The notes beneath the pieces were generated by a model that saw nothing but the letters and a program-made list of their open reading frames with translations, did no database searches and was not told the origin of the DNA. Of a stretch of 64,000 nucleotides of DNA, positions 39,165-52,000 are shown in pieces. Position 1 is the first letter of the stretch, and each line of letters opens with the position of its first letter. Source of the stretch: Prochilodus magdalenae. Its lineage: Eukaryota; Chordata; Actinopteri; Characiformes; Prochilodontidae. The position numbers were made by a program, and so were the translations under genes. The stretch spans positions 434,001 through 498,000 of the forward strand of contig JAMWET010003186.1 of assembly GCA_024036415.1 (NCBI GenBank). The letters are read 5' to 3'.

Positions 39165-39415
39165 AAGCTACATTTACCAGCCACTTCATTAGCTGCACCC
39201 TTCCTTGTATCTACACTTATTGTCCATTTTATCATCTCCACTTACCATATAAAGACACTTTGCAGCTCTACTGTTACAGACACTAGTCCATCTGATTATT
39301 TGCTTAGTTTGTTAGCCTCTTTCACCTTGTACTTTAATGGTCCGGATCCCCAAAGGACCACTACAGTGCATCCTCATGAGACTCACATTGGTATTATGGA
39401 TCACACACTGTTAGC
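39165..39415 (+). repeat. Dispersed fish repeat, related to 4354-4735
   Basis: TTACCAGCCACTTCATTAG, TGTCCATTTTATCATCTCCA, CTTACCATATAAAGACACTT and GTCCATCTGATTATTTGCTT follow, in order, a repeat I recall from characin and catfish genomes. Confidence 0.6.
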
Positions 39416-39479
39416 CTAGAAGGATAATTATTTAAGCGATAATTAGGGTCAGAAGGTTCAATAAATTGGATGACAGTCA

Positions 39480-39980
39480 GAATGAGGCTGACCATACCTG
39501 GAACATCTACCTGAATCATCACCATCAAGTGTAGTCTTTACCACACACATTTGTTAGTGCTTCCTAGGAGTGGTCATCCAAAAAAAATGACTCTAGGGGA
39601 AAGACATATAATATTGTGGGAGCTCACACAGAATCCCAGGGTAACATCCAAGAATCTGCATCTTATGCTGGCAAATGCCCATGTTCATGAGTCCACAGTC
39701 AGTAAAATACTGAAAAAAAGAATAGTAAAACACAAGAACAGCAGGTATGGAATGCAATGCTGAAAGTATCCTAAAGACCACCACTAAAATATTAGGATAT
39801 GGATGGAGAGGGCAAAAATGGATTATTATGTCTTAATGTTAAGTTAACATACACTGCATTCCAGCATAAAAACCTCATCACAACTCTGAAACGCAAGTTC
39901 AAGGGGGTCACAGCACTTACTAAAACCACTTACTTACTGAAAGCAGGGGTTCACATAGATTTGCAGTCAAAGATATTTGG
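39480..39980 (+). mobile_element. Tc1-like transposon remnant
   Basis: An open frame at 39551-39763 carries PRSGHPKKMTLGERHIILWE, VTSKNLHLMLANAHVHES and TVSKILKK, the paired helix-turn-helix DNA-binding region of Tc1 transposases. Downstream CACTGCATTCCAGCATAAAA and GGGGTTCACATAGATTTGCA match the catalytic-end and terminal regions; most of the catalytic domain is deleted. Confidence 0.75.
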
Positions 39981-41274
39981 TGTTACATTACTTAACCTTA
40001 ATATATGCAAAAACAATATATATGTTTTGTGTATTTGTTTTATTAATTTTTTTATATCTATTGGTATAAATATCTGGTCATAGCACTATATTTTGCCTTA
40101 AACAATCTGCATACACCTCTTTGCCCAAAACGAATAAGAAAAAATGCCAAAATCATATCATAATCAAACATAAACCAGAACTGAGCATATCCATAATCAT
40201 GTAATGTAATTACTTTCTCTGAGGTAGTTCTTAGAGATATTCAACACTTTGGATTTGTGTTTCTTATTACTCACTAGTGTAAAAACAATTGTAAAATTGC
40301 CAGTTGCCAAAGGCCAACAATTGTAACTGTTTCTCCATAACAGAGCGATTCACAGTTAACCATTCAGACTATTACTATTTACATCTTAATGATATAATTG
40401 TTTAGAAAATAAATGTCTTTAATAGTCATGTTTTATGTATTATGGAAAATGCACTTGCTGCAGGGCACAGACAGCAAGTGACTGTGCATTCAGTGTCTGA
40501 ATTTGTCTTTAGGCTGCAAACCTTTTATAATCATCTTCAATACTTCCATATTTAACTGGCAGAATATCCACTTCATTCATTAATCATTTCATGCCGAAGC
40601 CTCTTGCAGAAATACAGTAGCTAAACTCCAGAGAATTCTCAGATGACCATTATGGACATTAGTCAGTTACATTATGTGGAATTACAGTGGTAGGTGAGCA
40701 TTCAGTATATCCACTAATGGATAGCATATCCTCTGCCATCCTCTTTTGTGATGACTGTGTAAAGACATTTTGTTCCTAAATGGAACATAATGTCCCTAAG
40801 TAGCTTAAAGTGGCTCTCCACAGAACAGCCTCCTTAAAAATATAATGGACAAACTAAATTGGCTCAGGCAAAATCAATGATACTAACGTTTAAATTAGAC
40901 TAATATTGCATGTCACTATAATAATCCCCCTAGATAAGTGTGTTTAAAGGATTAAAAGAAAAAACGAGAACAATCATGAGGCAAAGTTCAGTTTTCAGCC
41001 TTCATCAGTTCACCTGATACATGCTTTAAAAGACCATCCCCAGTATTTTACCCCATCAGGCCTACAACTAATGTCATTTAAAATGTAATAGCAATTCATG
41101 ATTTTGTCATGTGTCATATGTGTTCTCATTTGGGTTTCATTTATAATTACTATTCCAAAAAGAAAGTCAGGACAGAAAGCAGCGAATGCAGTTTGATCTG
41201 TATTAAACTGAAAATAAACCCTACTGTTTAAGGCAAATATACAGTTGTTCAAAAATTAACGCCTGCAACAAGTT
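39981..41274. other. Intergenic, no recognised feature
   Basis: No gene or repeat recognised. Confidence 0.5.
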
Positions 41275-42240
41275 CCAAAAATGTTGGGACAGGAACATGT
41301 TTACCACTGAGTTACATCACTTTTCCTTTCAACAGCACCTAATATACATTTGGGGACTTAAGACAAAAAGGTGATTTGTTCTACATTCTTCTTCTTAAAA
41401 GAATGCTGTGTGACCATGCAAGACCCTTGAAATATTTTGAGCTTAATAAGACTCACATCTTCAATAGACAAACAGGCCAATTTAGCACGTGCACTAATAA
41501 CGCAGGAATGCTGTTGTAATATGCAGAATGTGGCTTTATGTTGTCTTGTTCAAAAAGCCAATATTATCATTATCAATGTTATTTTGAAGAGGTGGAATAA
41601 TTAATGCAATTTTGGCAAGATGGTGAGCCTTGAAAAAGTTGAAACAGTAGATATAATGCAAGAAACAGAAAGTAGTGTTTGTGGACTCACTTTGAACCGT
41701 ACTTTGAACTGCGTTTGAACAGAAACTGTACAAAGACAATTATAATATTTTATTTTTTTATTTTATTAAGTTCCCTGATATTGGTAAATAAACATTCTTT
41801 TAAAATTGATGCCTGGAAATAATTCAAAAAATGTTTAGCACAAACGTAATTTAAGACTAAGAACATTGTAAAATGTTGAAAGAACACCTGAAACATGTAA
41901 TCGAACCATGCTTGGGTAACAAAAGGAGCATTCGGGAAAGCCTAAGTCCTTGATCAGCAAAGATGGTCTAGATTCATGACATTAACGAAACTATTCTAGC
42001 CAAAAATTCAGCGGCTTAACATTCCATACTGAATGATTGCAAGGATTTGAGGAATTTCACCCTTTACAGTGCATAATATCACCATCAGACTCTGGTGAAA
42101 TCTCTGTGCATAAAATTAAAGGCCAAATGCCAGAGTTGATCTAGATGGTCAAAGTTGTCAGGGACTATTATGATACAGGGGTGTATTATTGGGTAACCTG
42201 CACATGTGGGAATGTACCATAAATGCTAAACACATTTTGG
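41275..42240. mobile_element. Two rearranged Tc1/mariner-like fragments
   Basis: 41280-41370 (AATGTTGGGACAGGAACATG, CCTTTCAACAGCACC) reads as the terminal part in minus orientation. 41985-42140 (GCAAGGATTTGAGGAATTTC, GCATAATATCACCATCAGA) reads as the HTH region in plus orientation. The flip implies rearrangement or two insertions. Confidence 0.5.
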
Positions 42241-43815
42241 AGCAAAACATGCTGCCTGTTAGATTGTTGTATAGATTGTATAGATTAGATTAGGTTTTTT
42301 TTTAAGGGGCACACATGGTTACATCAGCATGACATCACCAAGAATCATTCTACATGTTACAACAGCAGGGCTGAGTTATCAATGGGTGTGGGTACTACAA
42401 CAGTAAACTACAACAATGAAGGCCCTGTGCTGTACGGCTCAAACTTTGTATAACAGAGCAAAAAATAGCTTTAGAAACTGGATCCATTAGTGTCTTTAAA
42501 AAGATTATTAAGTGCTATTAAAGTAAAAGGGATGCATGTGAAACAGCTCCTGTCCCATACTTATATGTTTTTTTTTTATGAGAATATATTTACAATAATA
42601 ATGATGTTCAAAAGATTTTTAAAAAAATTTAATACAGGTCTGCTTGTCATTAGCAGTTTACATATTAATCATCAGTGGGCCAAAATCTATATGCAAAAGC
42701 CGCAAAAGGGCAAATATGTGGTAGTATTTTTTCTAGGATGCTACTCTGATGACTCTGTAACGAATAAATGTTTGGTTTATGTGGTTCTTTGTAAGTAGCA
42801 TACAAAACAGGATCAGCCAATGTTATCTGATCAAGATCTGAGGTAATACAACAAGGAGCTTTTGAAAACGTGCAGAGTGCAGCACTACTTTATCTCCCTA
42901 AAGAGCTTTTTAAAGAACGCTTTTTAATCAATGAGATGAATTAATGCTGTTTTAAGGTTTAAGAGCCCCCACATAAGACAAAGGTTCTGGATATAGAACC
43001 ATGTGAAGATAAATGAAAAAAGTCTGTACTTTAAGGGCATAGCTTCAACTGCATTCCTTTTCAGGATAACAAAAGAGCAGAGAAGGTTTAGTCAACAACT
43101 AAACATGGTACCAAATGTATTTAGTATTAAGCATGTCTACCCTTTACCTTTATTACAGCTTTCATACTTCCTGGGAAATTTGCTTTCAGTTTGCCAAAGA
43201 AATTGGATCATTTCCACACATTTAAATGTTGGTTGCATTTTCTGTTTCTCACAGTTCAAGTAATCCCTAACACATCAAATGATTCAATGAACTCCAGTCT
43301 GAACAATGAACTTTTCATGCAAGTGGATTATCTGATATCTAACCTACTCAGAAATGTCTTCTGAAAAAAAGTAGGGCCATAGATTATTCTTAATGTCTGG
43401 TTTGACTAGACGTGAGGTGGTCTCTGACCTGCACTGATCTGTATAATCACAGTAGTGGAATTCCGTTTTTTAATGTTCAGAAAGTAACACTTCCAGACCG
43501 AAAACAAGAATTCACTACATTTCATGTTTTACATTCGTCTTCTCTTTTTATTCCGTTATGCAAACAGCACATACACCAGCAGTGGCAAAGCATATGAGTG
43601 TTTTGTTATTTAAATTCACGGATGGAATGAAGTGTTGGAGGTCAACTAAGCAAACAACAATTTCCTTTTTTGACGATTCTTGTAGTAATCGCACAGTCAA
43701 TGCATGTTCATTTCTTAGCAATAAAATTATTTTCATAAAAGAAACAGGTTCACAAAAATTCACAAAAATAAAACACTTCAGTACCTTTACAGAGAAGATA
43801 TGACATCAAGATGAA
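42241..43815. other. Intergenic, no recognised gene
   Basis: Only a GGTTCTGGATATAGAACC imperfect palindrome near 42982 resembles a common fish short repeat. Confidence 0.45.
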
Positions 43816-44316
43816 AAGCTCACCAGACAAAAAACTAGTCACCTTGCGTGGTTAAGGTGGTAGTCAGAGCAGACTCTTGCAGATGGTGTTGCACGAGAAT
43901 GATCGAGCTACAAATATCTGAGTGGTGAGTGACGGGATCCATAGATTAATAAGAGGTGGTACAGTGTAGTAAACGTCTTGATCCATGAGTGGAAAATGGG
44001 TTGCAAAGCAGACGTTACTGATTGGCTTAATGGAGTGACTGCATTTGGGTGTGCCAAAGGCCATAGTGTAAAGGAACTAGCTAAATTTGCAGTTGTATGG
44101 AGGTGTAGAGTCATCCAGGTCTACCAGCAGTAGCTAAAATCCCAGTCTACATGAATTTCTCCTCAGAAGTGTGCTAGGAATGGCACCCAACAAATCTGGT
44201 CCAACTGTCCAGTCCATGCCAAATTGAATCACAGCTGTTATTCGTGCTCATGGAGGTATTACACACTATAAGGTGCGTTTCCATCACAGATGACTAATTT
44301 TTTGTCTGGTGAGCTT
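43816..44316 (+). mobile_element. Short TIR element, probable Tc1-like deletion derivative
   Basis: A 28-bp terminal inverted repeat (AAGCTCACCAGACAAAAAAC and its partner, three mismatches) bounds 501 bp. The interior has GGCACCCAACAAATCTGGTC and CACAGCTGTTATTCGTGCTC, which resemble the 3' part of fish Tc1-like elements. No open frame; TA target duplication not clear. Confidence 0.7.
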
Positions 44317-46802
44317 ATAGGCTAAAAACAGGCAGCACAGAATCACACACAGATCAGAAGCCCCATTTAAAGCAAATAACATCGCTTTATGGCTTATAAG
44401 AAATGGGAATTTGTTAAACAACTACAAGCATTTGCAAACAATTCTTATCAAATACACACACTGATGTCGGTTCAGCGAAAGCCCTCATCATAACAGTAAC
44501 AGCTCATGGTGGCATTAACAAACTGTAACATCATACAATACAATACATTAAATACTGTACATTCATGGAGTTTTAAAAATCAGTCTTGGCATCCTCGTTT
44601 TAGAGGTTGTTAAAACTTGTATGTACTTATCTTAAAACAGTGCAAATGTCCACTACCATTGAAATATCACATATACAGCTTTTTTCTTAATCTGCAAACA
44701 AAAAACACAACAAACAAACGGAAAAAACTTGTACTGGTAGGTTATATTGTTGCACCGTGATGTCCTATGGACAATAAGGCATCAGAAAACATTTCTCTTG
44801 AGTGATAAAGTTAGACAGAACTTAATCATGTTTTAGAATTAAATAAAAAAATGGCAACTTAGCATTCTGTCTATTTTAATAATAAATACAGGATCTTGCT
44901 TGGTTCAAACAATGTACGTGAACGGTATTAGACATGTACCATATTGGCGTCTATAGGTTAGTCAGAGCTTCCTTTAACATGCAAGCATTACCTGTCAAAG
45001 TCAACCTGAAATCAAAAGAGCTTTACCTTCTTGCATTACTTCACTTCTTATATAAAGCATAATTCCTCACACCACCTAAAAGACGAAATTCCTCCTTTTT
45101 TATGTAATGTCCCATCAAATGTAGTTTTGACTTTGGCCGCCTTCTAAAACATCTAAGGCCCACCTATATTCAACTCCAAATTTGCATTCGCCGGTTGGGT
45201 TTCTAATTTTAAACTATTATCATGAATACAAATGGTTAGTATCCATACAGTATCTCAAACTTATCACAGTTTTACAGTCCATGAAGTCAGTGATCACATG
45301 AAATCTTGCTGCTTGAATGTACGTAATTTACATTCAGATCTGGTAACAGAGGGATTTTGTTGATACCAATGGCAATTAGTCGTGTTCCACCATTAAACAG
45401 GAACAATTAATAATTGTCATATCAAACCAATTCAGTAATTAATGTATCTGCCCTTGCTATATTAGCTTCCATGCTTGTCAGAAAACTTGCTTTTAGAGTT
45501 TTGTAAAATTTTGATTCTCGCCTTCATAGTTCAGCATCAGAAGGTCTGGACTCTGGGGTGGTCAGTCCATTGTTTAGAGAACAAAGAACCTCAGTATTTA
45601 CGTGACACAGAACATGCAGCTCAGACACTTTTGACAGCAGATACAGTAGAAACCCCAATGCTGCAGCTCTGCCCAAAAATATTTAAACAGACCCTGACAC
45701 TAACAAAGCACTGAATGGTCACAAGGACAGTTGGTGAATCAGCTTCATGCGTCAGTGAGTGAGTGAGTCAGTCAGTCAGTCAATTGTAGAAAGCTGGTTA
45801 TTACTGATGGATGTTTCTTACATCACAAAAAGTATTAAAAATATGCACTTCAGTGTTCTAAAATCTAATTATCAATACAGTATATAAACACTGTTAACAG
45901 GTTAAATTGATTGGTGCGTTTAGAGACTGAAGGGGAGATCTAATGGGAAGGGCATGAGGCCTGTGGGGTTGCATGTTTGATTTCAAATGGCTAAGAAAAG
46001 ACACTCATTTAAATTCTGTAAAATTTTATGTAAAAAATGAAGCCTTTTATAAAATGTTGAGCTTATTCTCTGGCACCTTATTTTCAATTTACAAAATTAA
46101 AATGAATTAAAAGAAGAAACTACTGCTTTTCTAAGAAGTGTGACTTCACAACAGTCGCTGCTGGGAAGAGATAGGCTATCTGGCACTGTAGGAGATACTA
46201 CACAGGGGTTATTAGAGACTCGAGTTAGTAAGTTACAGAACAAGCTAAACTGCCTCCCACATCATCATTGCCCTGCACAGCACATCTTGATCAAATCCAG
46301 ACAATGCATGGTACAAACACATAAAGCATTTAAAAAATAAACACCTAAAAATTATTAAATAGTTGGAAAACTAGTTTCCAATACATATTGGTTTACCATT
46401 GTTCCCCTACATAGAGCTAAACACTAACATGACTGAACACTACTGATTTACTTTGCAGCTGATAATGGTTGTAGCTACCACAGAGACCGCTGCATGAAAA
46501 CAACTTTACCACCCAGCATGAATGAATAAGATTAAAACAATTAAACTAGCAAAAATGAAATGATCCCATTGCCATTCCTATTTCAACAACAAACTTATAG
46601 ACAGATTTAGTTCTATTAATGCCACAACTCTGTAGTCAGAAAGGCACAATAAATGTCTCCTGCAGAGTAAACTCTTGAATGCTGTGTAATTATAACTGCT
46701 ATAAGGACAGAGTCTTAATAGCTTGTTGACAATAACTGAACAAGGCACGTTTTATAAGGCCAATTTTCTGCTTGGTAAACTGCACCACCAACATCTCTCA
46801 AA
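44317..46802. other. Intergenic, no recognised gene
   Basis: A short (GTGA/GTCA)n tract lies at 45751-45782. Otherwise nothing recognised over 2.5 kb. Confidence 0.5.
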
Positions 46803-47329
46803 TATGGAACCACATTTCCACCAAGGGAAGAAAAACGGGCTTTTTTTTTAGCAGCAGTATGTCAAAATTTTGAAGGAGTGTCTTGAAATACTAACTTAGC
46901 ATCACACAATACTAATTTTGGGGTGGGGGGGAAAGACGATTACCATCTGGAAACATTGACTCAGTGTCTCAAAATAATGACTAATCTGTGAAAAATTATT
47001 GACTGAGTATCTTCAAAAAAACAATGAGGTTAATATCTCAAACTGAATACTCTTCAAGGATTGTTGAACGAGTATCTTAAAAATAATTACTACATTTCTA
47101 AACTATTTGTTGAAAGAATAATTTTTTTTCCTCAAAATATTGACTTAATATATCGAAATATGGACTTGTGTTTGTGAAGTATATATTAAAATAATGATGT
47201 TTATAAGTCACTACTTTGAGACATTCAGTATTTTAATAAAATAAGTCACCTCAAAAATTCCAAGTCAATATTGTGACACACAAACAGAGAAGGAGGGAAA
47301 ACCATACCTGGTGGAAACGGGTTTCCATA
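46803..47329. mobile_element. TIR element with internal minisatellite
   Basis: Left end TATGGAACCACATTTCCACC and right end (reverse complement) TATGGAAACCCGTTTCCACC form an inverted repeat. Between them a degenerate array of 22-25-bp units with the core ATTGACTTAGTATCTCAAAA spans about 46935-47275. No coding frame. Confidence 0.6.
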
Positions 47330-47910
47330 GTAAAAGGAGTGCTGAATAATATTCGAAAACAGATTCTTTCAGCACAGTGGCGGTCATAATGTGTTCAAAC
47401 GTTTAAACTTCACATGCCAGCGTCCATACTGAGTTGAGTCACATGAGTACTCATAAATGCTCCCTGACGTTGCAGTGTGTGGCACAGACAGATAAGGGCG
47501 TTACATGTTGTGAGGAACAGTGCACCAGCTTTAAGGGCAAGGAACATTACTGGATCAGTGGTGACTACAAGTGATGGTTTACTCAATTCAAAACACCAGA
47601 AATGAAGTAATGAAGGCCAGCACTGCATCCAAACATGAAAGCATGCCAAGCTTCACTAAAGCTTATCATGTATAGACAGAGTTTTGTAGCCCTGGCACAG
47701 TGTTCTAGAGGAACTTCCCATGTTCAAAACATGTTCAAGCAGCATGCTGGTCACAAACTCATGGTCATAGTCTTAAAACTCATATTTAGCCTCTGCACCC
47801 TTGCCCTTATAACAACAAGTACAAATATTTTGAGACCATCCAGTGCTTTACTGCAAAGTAGCTCAACCCTACTGCAAATCAGGATACTGTAAGACCTTAA
47901 ACTATTCCTC
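47330..47910. other. Intergenic downstream of ptger3
   Basis: No gene or repeat recognised; lies past the candidate ptger3 polyadenylation signal. Confidence 0.4.
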
Positions 47911-47914
47911 CTTT

Positions 47915-47920
47915 TTTATT
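47915..47920 (-). terminator. Candidate ptger3 polyadenylation signal
   Basis: AATAAA on the minus strand, about 400 nt downstream of the ptger3 stop codon and the first such hexamer I found there. A U-rich downstream element is not obvious, and other hexamers exist further on, so the true 3' end may differ. Confidence 0.3.
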
Positions 47921-48321
47921 GGCACATGAAAGTGCAATGCTACAGCCACATTAACGATTCAGTTGCTGCTAATGAAAAGCACAATGAATTTCCTTCGAAA
48001 CTCAGAAATCCATTATTCTCTCATATTGCTATTCAGGGTCTTTTGCCTGTTAAATTCCCCTCGTTGCAGTGTTTTACTTCACAGGATGGTAAATTTAGCA
48101 ACCCCCTCTTTCAAATGCCAGGTCAGTTCTAGTTGCTAAAAAGAGTCAAGTGTTCACATGCTAGCATGCTGGGCTCACTCAGCATTCACAAGTTCCACCA
48201 ATCAGAGCCAAGTGCATGTCAGAAAAGTCAGTCTCTTAGAAAGAGATTAATCTTACACACCACACTGCCCCTTTTTATACACTATCTTTACACAGCATCA
48301 TATAAATAACTTAAGTTACAC

Positions 48322-48690
48322 CTATACACCTCCACCAGCGTTGACAGGAGACAGTTTCTGAAACTCATCATTCTCAGTGGCCTTCTTTTTTGAAGTTTCC
48401 AAGATGGTCTCCTTCAGCCTCTCCTTCTGAGTATCCTTTTGAGCTTCCTTTTGTCCTTCCAGTGAGCAGTTGGACACTGCATTGGCCACCTGGCAGAATT
48501 TCCTCAGCAGGATCTCCCTCAGGAGAAGGTAAACCCAAGGGTCAAGAATCTGATTGAGAGAGGCGAGTCGTATGGCTGTCAGAAAGAAGTTACAGTCCAT
48601 CTGTAAGTTCGGATTTGGTAGGGGAGAAGCAGTCGATTGCTTGCATTGATTTGAAGACGTCTGGGTGGTGATCATCTTCAGCATTAGTAT
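48322..48690 (-). CDS. ptger3: ptger3 coding exon 2 (TM7 and cytoplasmic tail)
   Basis: The acceptor ctatcacag precedes ATA CTA ATG CTG, giving ILMLKM, which continues the SPLL of exon 1 exactly as in EP3 receptors. TM7 is followed by [13 protein letters not shown] and then [14 protein letters not shown]. The latter resembles the VANAVSSCS... tail of one mammalian EP3 splice form, as far as I recall it. The rest of the tail is a highly charged [19 protein letters not shown] stretch ending at a TAG at 48322-48324. Codon frame is unbroken for 123 codons. Confidence 0.9.
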   Translation of the reverse strand: MLMLKMITTQTSSNQCKQSTASPLPNPNLQMDCNFFLTAIRLASLNQILDPWVYLLLREILLRKFCQVANAVSNCSLEGQKEAQKDTQKERLKETILETSKKKATENDEFQKLSPVNAGGGV

Positions 48691-48932
48691 CTGTGATAGA
48701 GAGGACAAAAAACATGACACATTAATAGACCATGTCATAAAAAACAAAAACTACATACATGATGACTGAATACACAGTCCGTACTGCAGACAGTAGTCTT
48801 TACTTCACAGTCATGTATTCATAAGACATTTATACCCTATGATGAGATAATAACTGATCATCACACTGATTTAATATCGTCTACTCAAGACTTTAGCAGA
48901 GCTCAGTAACACAGAGAGTAACAACTGTGTAT

Positions 48933-48981
<49 letters not shown>

Positions 48982-49010
48982 TATATACATATGCATATAT
49001 ATTATATATA

Positions 49011-49075
<65 letters not shown>

Positions 49076-52000
49076 CTGTGTGTGTGTGTGTGTGTGTGTG
49101 TGTACATACATGCATAATTCATTATGCATATTTCAAAATGGTGACTAACAGCAAGCAATTTTGGACCACTTCTATACATTTATACAACTACTGGGTATGT
49201 AAAAACTGAAGACACAAGGTTTCTGCATGGCAGCAACAAGAACAAGAAAGAGAAAGACAGAGAGTGATAAAAAGAAAAGTTTTATTTAATTTATGGATTA
49301 AAGCATTTTTCAAAATGTAACTAGTCTGAATACAGGTGCTTATTTCTATTTAATTCTATTGCATTCCAACTCTTTCTACAGTCCATACATGAGGACCATA
49401 TAGTCTAACACCATGAATGACCTACAGAGTAGCCAACCAGAAAGTTCATGTATCAGTCTTAAAGGTGAGTTTAATTCTGAGAAACAAATACTGAAGAAGT
49501 AACAAAATGATGATGTACATGAACATTTAAAATGATCGTAAAACAAAATGGTCATAAATGGACGCCTAAGGTGACAAGAATGATGCTGGACATCTCGTCT
49601 TCAAAGTTTCCGTGAGAAATGCTAAATTACGGCACCACTGTCTCACCTTAGATGTGTTCTCTCTAACATCGGTACCGGTGATCTGCTCAAATGAAGGTAG
49701 CTCATTTCTTCAGTGATGCCTTTGAAGCCTTATGCTACTTCAAAGGCTTCAGAGAGGACATGACCTACTGGCCACATAGTACTGTGAAGTACCAGAACAC
49801 ACTATGAAGAGAATACTAATCATTTTACTCTGCCATATTAGAGTGTGTCTAAGTGGACAGAACAAAGGAAGACTACAATCCCATTCTTGCTCTGAGAATG
49901 CTAAAATTGCACCTTCCCAGAAAAGGTGGCTCAAGTCAGCTCTGAACCCGAATACTGAGTACAGCACTAAAGTCATACAGGACTGAGACTATGCAACTAG
50001 TGACACATGTCCAGAGATGTTACCCATCAAAACCCTCTATAAGTCTAAAAAGTTTAAATTTAACCAAACACACAGTTTTGATATATTTAAAACCTGAGGA
50101 TTAATATCTAAATTACTGTTTAATTCTTAGTGTAGTGCATATAGACCGTCATGTCTCTGTGTGTCTCTGTGTGGGATTCCAAATCAAACCTTTTAAAAAA
50201 TCATCAGGCTTTATGAAAGCGTCATGACGTTTAACAGATGCTTGAAACATCTCAGATAAGCTGATGTCTGGGCTGCAGGTGTGTGAACCAACATCAATCA
50301 TGTCAACACCACAGCAAACAAGGAAGCAGCTTTAGAAAAGATTTGTTGAGGTTTTTCCACCTGCATTCCGACAAGCCCCGCCCCCTATGCTCCAATAGGT
50401 TGTCTATTAATAACAATGAACTATTAGCCAATCCCAGCACAGAAACTCGGCCTAGTAGTCAATCCTACTCCTGTATGTGGGAGCTGGCACAAGACAAAAG
50501 CCTTAAACAGCCGTGCATTCGGATGTCAGTAGGTAATTAAGGTACAAAGGTTAGTCACAGCCTTACTAACGAGGGAGTACAATCCCTGCACGCTGAAGCA
50601 GAAGATGAATTAGATCATTTAAACACCCATGTCCAACTTTATTGCGTATCAGTGTATTAGTGCTTGTACTGACTTTTTCACATTTTGATACTGGCGGAAC
50701 AAAACCTTTGATCTCTTTTACATTTAAAAGGCTCCTATTCTGCTTTTACTTGAGGTTAACCTGTAATTTTGTACTGTTTTATTTATCGACAAAGCCACAG
50801 TTCAATTTACATCACCATTTTCTGATCTCTCTTCATCCCTTAGAATGAAAACAGGCTGTTTTTGTTTAAGAGCGATCTAAAGTAAACATGCTGTCCTCTG
50901 ATTGACTGTCTCTTGACTGCACTCAAAGCTGAAACAATCCTTAGAAGCTGAAAAGGAGTTTAAGAAGCTAAAAGTTGGACGCTGTGACATCACAAAAACA
51001 GTAAATTCAAAACAGGCTGTTTTTGCATGTATACATGTTTTTGCATATATATTTTAATATCCGGACTATATGAACGGGGCAGTGTATGGTAAATGTTGAC
51101 ATGGACAATGTTTACTTATTACTTCAAGCTCCTTTAAAAAATTGAGTGTCAATGACATGCACTCTCTAAAAGTGCAAGTAAATCAAGGTAGGACCAGTAA
51201 GTTGTAAAACTAGCCTGTTTGGAAGCCCTGCTTTAAACAACAACAACGACAAGAACAATAATAAACAAACAACATGAACCATGCTGCTCTGGTGCAGGTA
51301 TTCCCGTCTCCCAGCATGTCAGCATCCAAAACGCAACATTTTGGTAAGGACAGGGATGAAGTTTAGTGCTGAACTCGCAACTGCTAAGTAAACAGGGGGA
51401 GGAGTGAAGAGAGAGGAGGAGGGACGGTGTGGAATTTGACTTTGATAATCTTACATATCGCTCCTTTAATGGTTAACATTAGAGACCACTAGTTTACTGT
51501 AGCATATCTTCAGAAAACCATCAAATGGAAACAGAAAAGCCAGAGCATACTGGGAAAACCACCCGGGACCCACAGAAACATTCCATGATCGACACTTTCC
51601 AGGCTGTACCACTGAACTGACACGCTTTAGTCAACAATTGGTGCTCTGTTAGCTCCTTTGGTTTTATACCCCCAACAATAAAACTACCTGTTGACACGTC
51701 AAGTTACAGTCAGTGTCCCAGTTCACCTGAACTACAGACCTGGGTTCTCAGTAACTTCAAACTGAGCTGATCCAGAAACACCTGTCCTTGAAAACAGGCA
51801 GTTAGTCTGACCTCTGTGGTGCTGCAGACCTTTCCAGCTGTAATCTGTACGAGATGGAATAGAGATGTACACACCAGTAAAGGGGACCAGCAGATGAGCA
51901 GGACGCACATGATCCCCAGCAGCTGAATGACCGTCTCCGTGGTCAGTCTCTCCCACTGTTTGGACGACTGCGAGGCGCTGGGTTTCGCTTTGCACCGCAC

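Larger units (their letters stand above)
48691..51874 (-). other. ptger3: ptger3 intron between TM6 and TM7 exons
   Basis: This 3184-bp phase-0 intron has a gt donor and ag acceptor. It holds a CA/TA/TG compound microsatellite near its 3' end and fragments of TTAA-flanked repeats (about 50728-51133 and 51300-51465). The span 49103-50723 has no recognised repeat or exon. No alternative coding exon could be recognised in it. Confidence 0.85.

Noticed and set aside
48691..48747. In-frame ATG upstream of the TM7 exon
   Set aside because: The stretch before 48690 is the intron 3' end, with the acceptor ctatcacag directly before ILMLKM.
48871..49209. Frames rich in His/Thr, Ile/Tyr and Val/Cys
   Set aside because: Products of the CA/TA/TG microsatellite.
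51710..51874. Continuation of the EP3 frame beyond exon 1
   Set aside because: The donor gtgtgt follows SPLL and the TM7 exon at 48690 joins perfectly; the read-through tail has no TM7.
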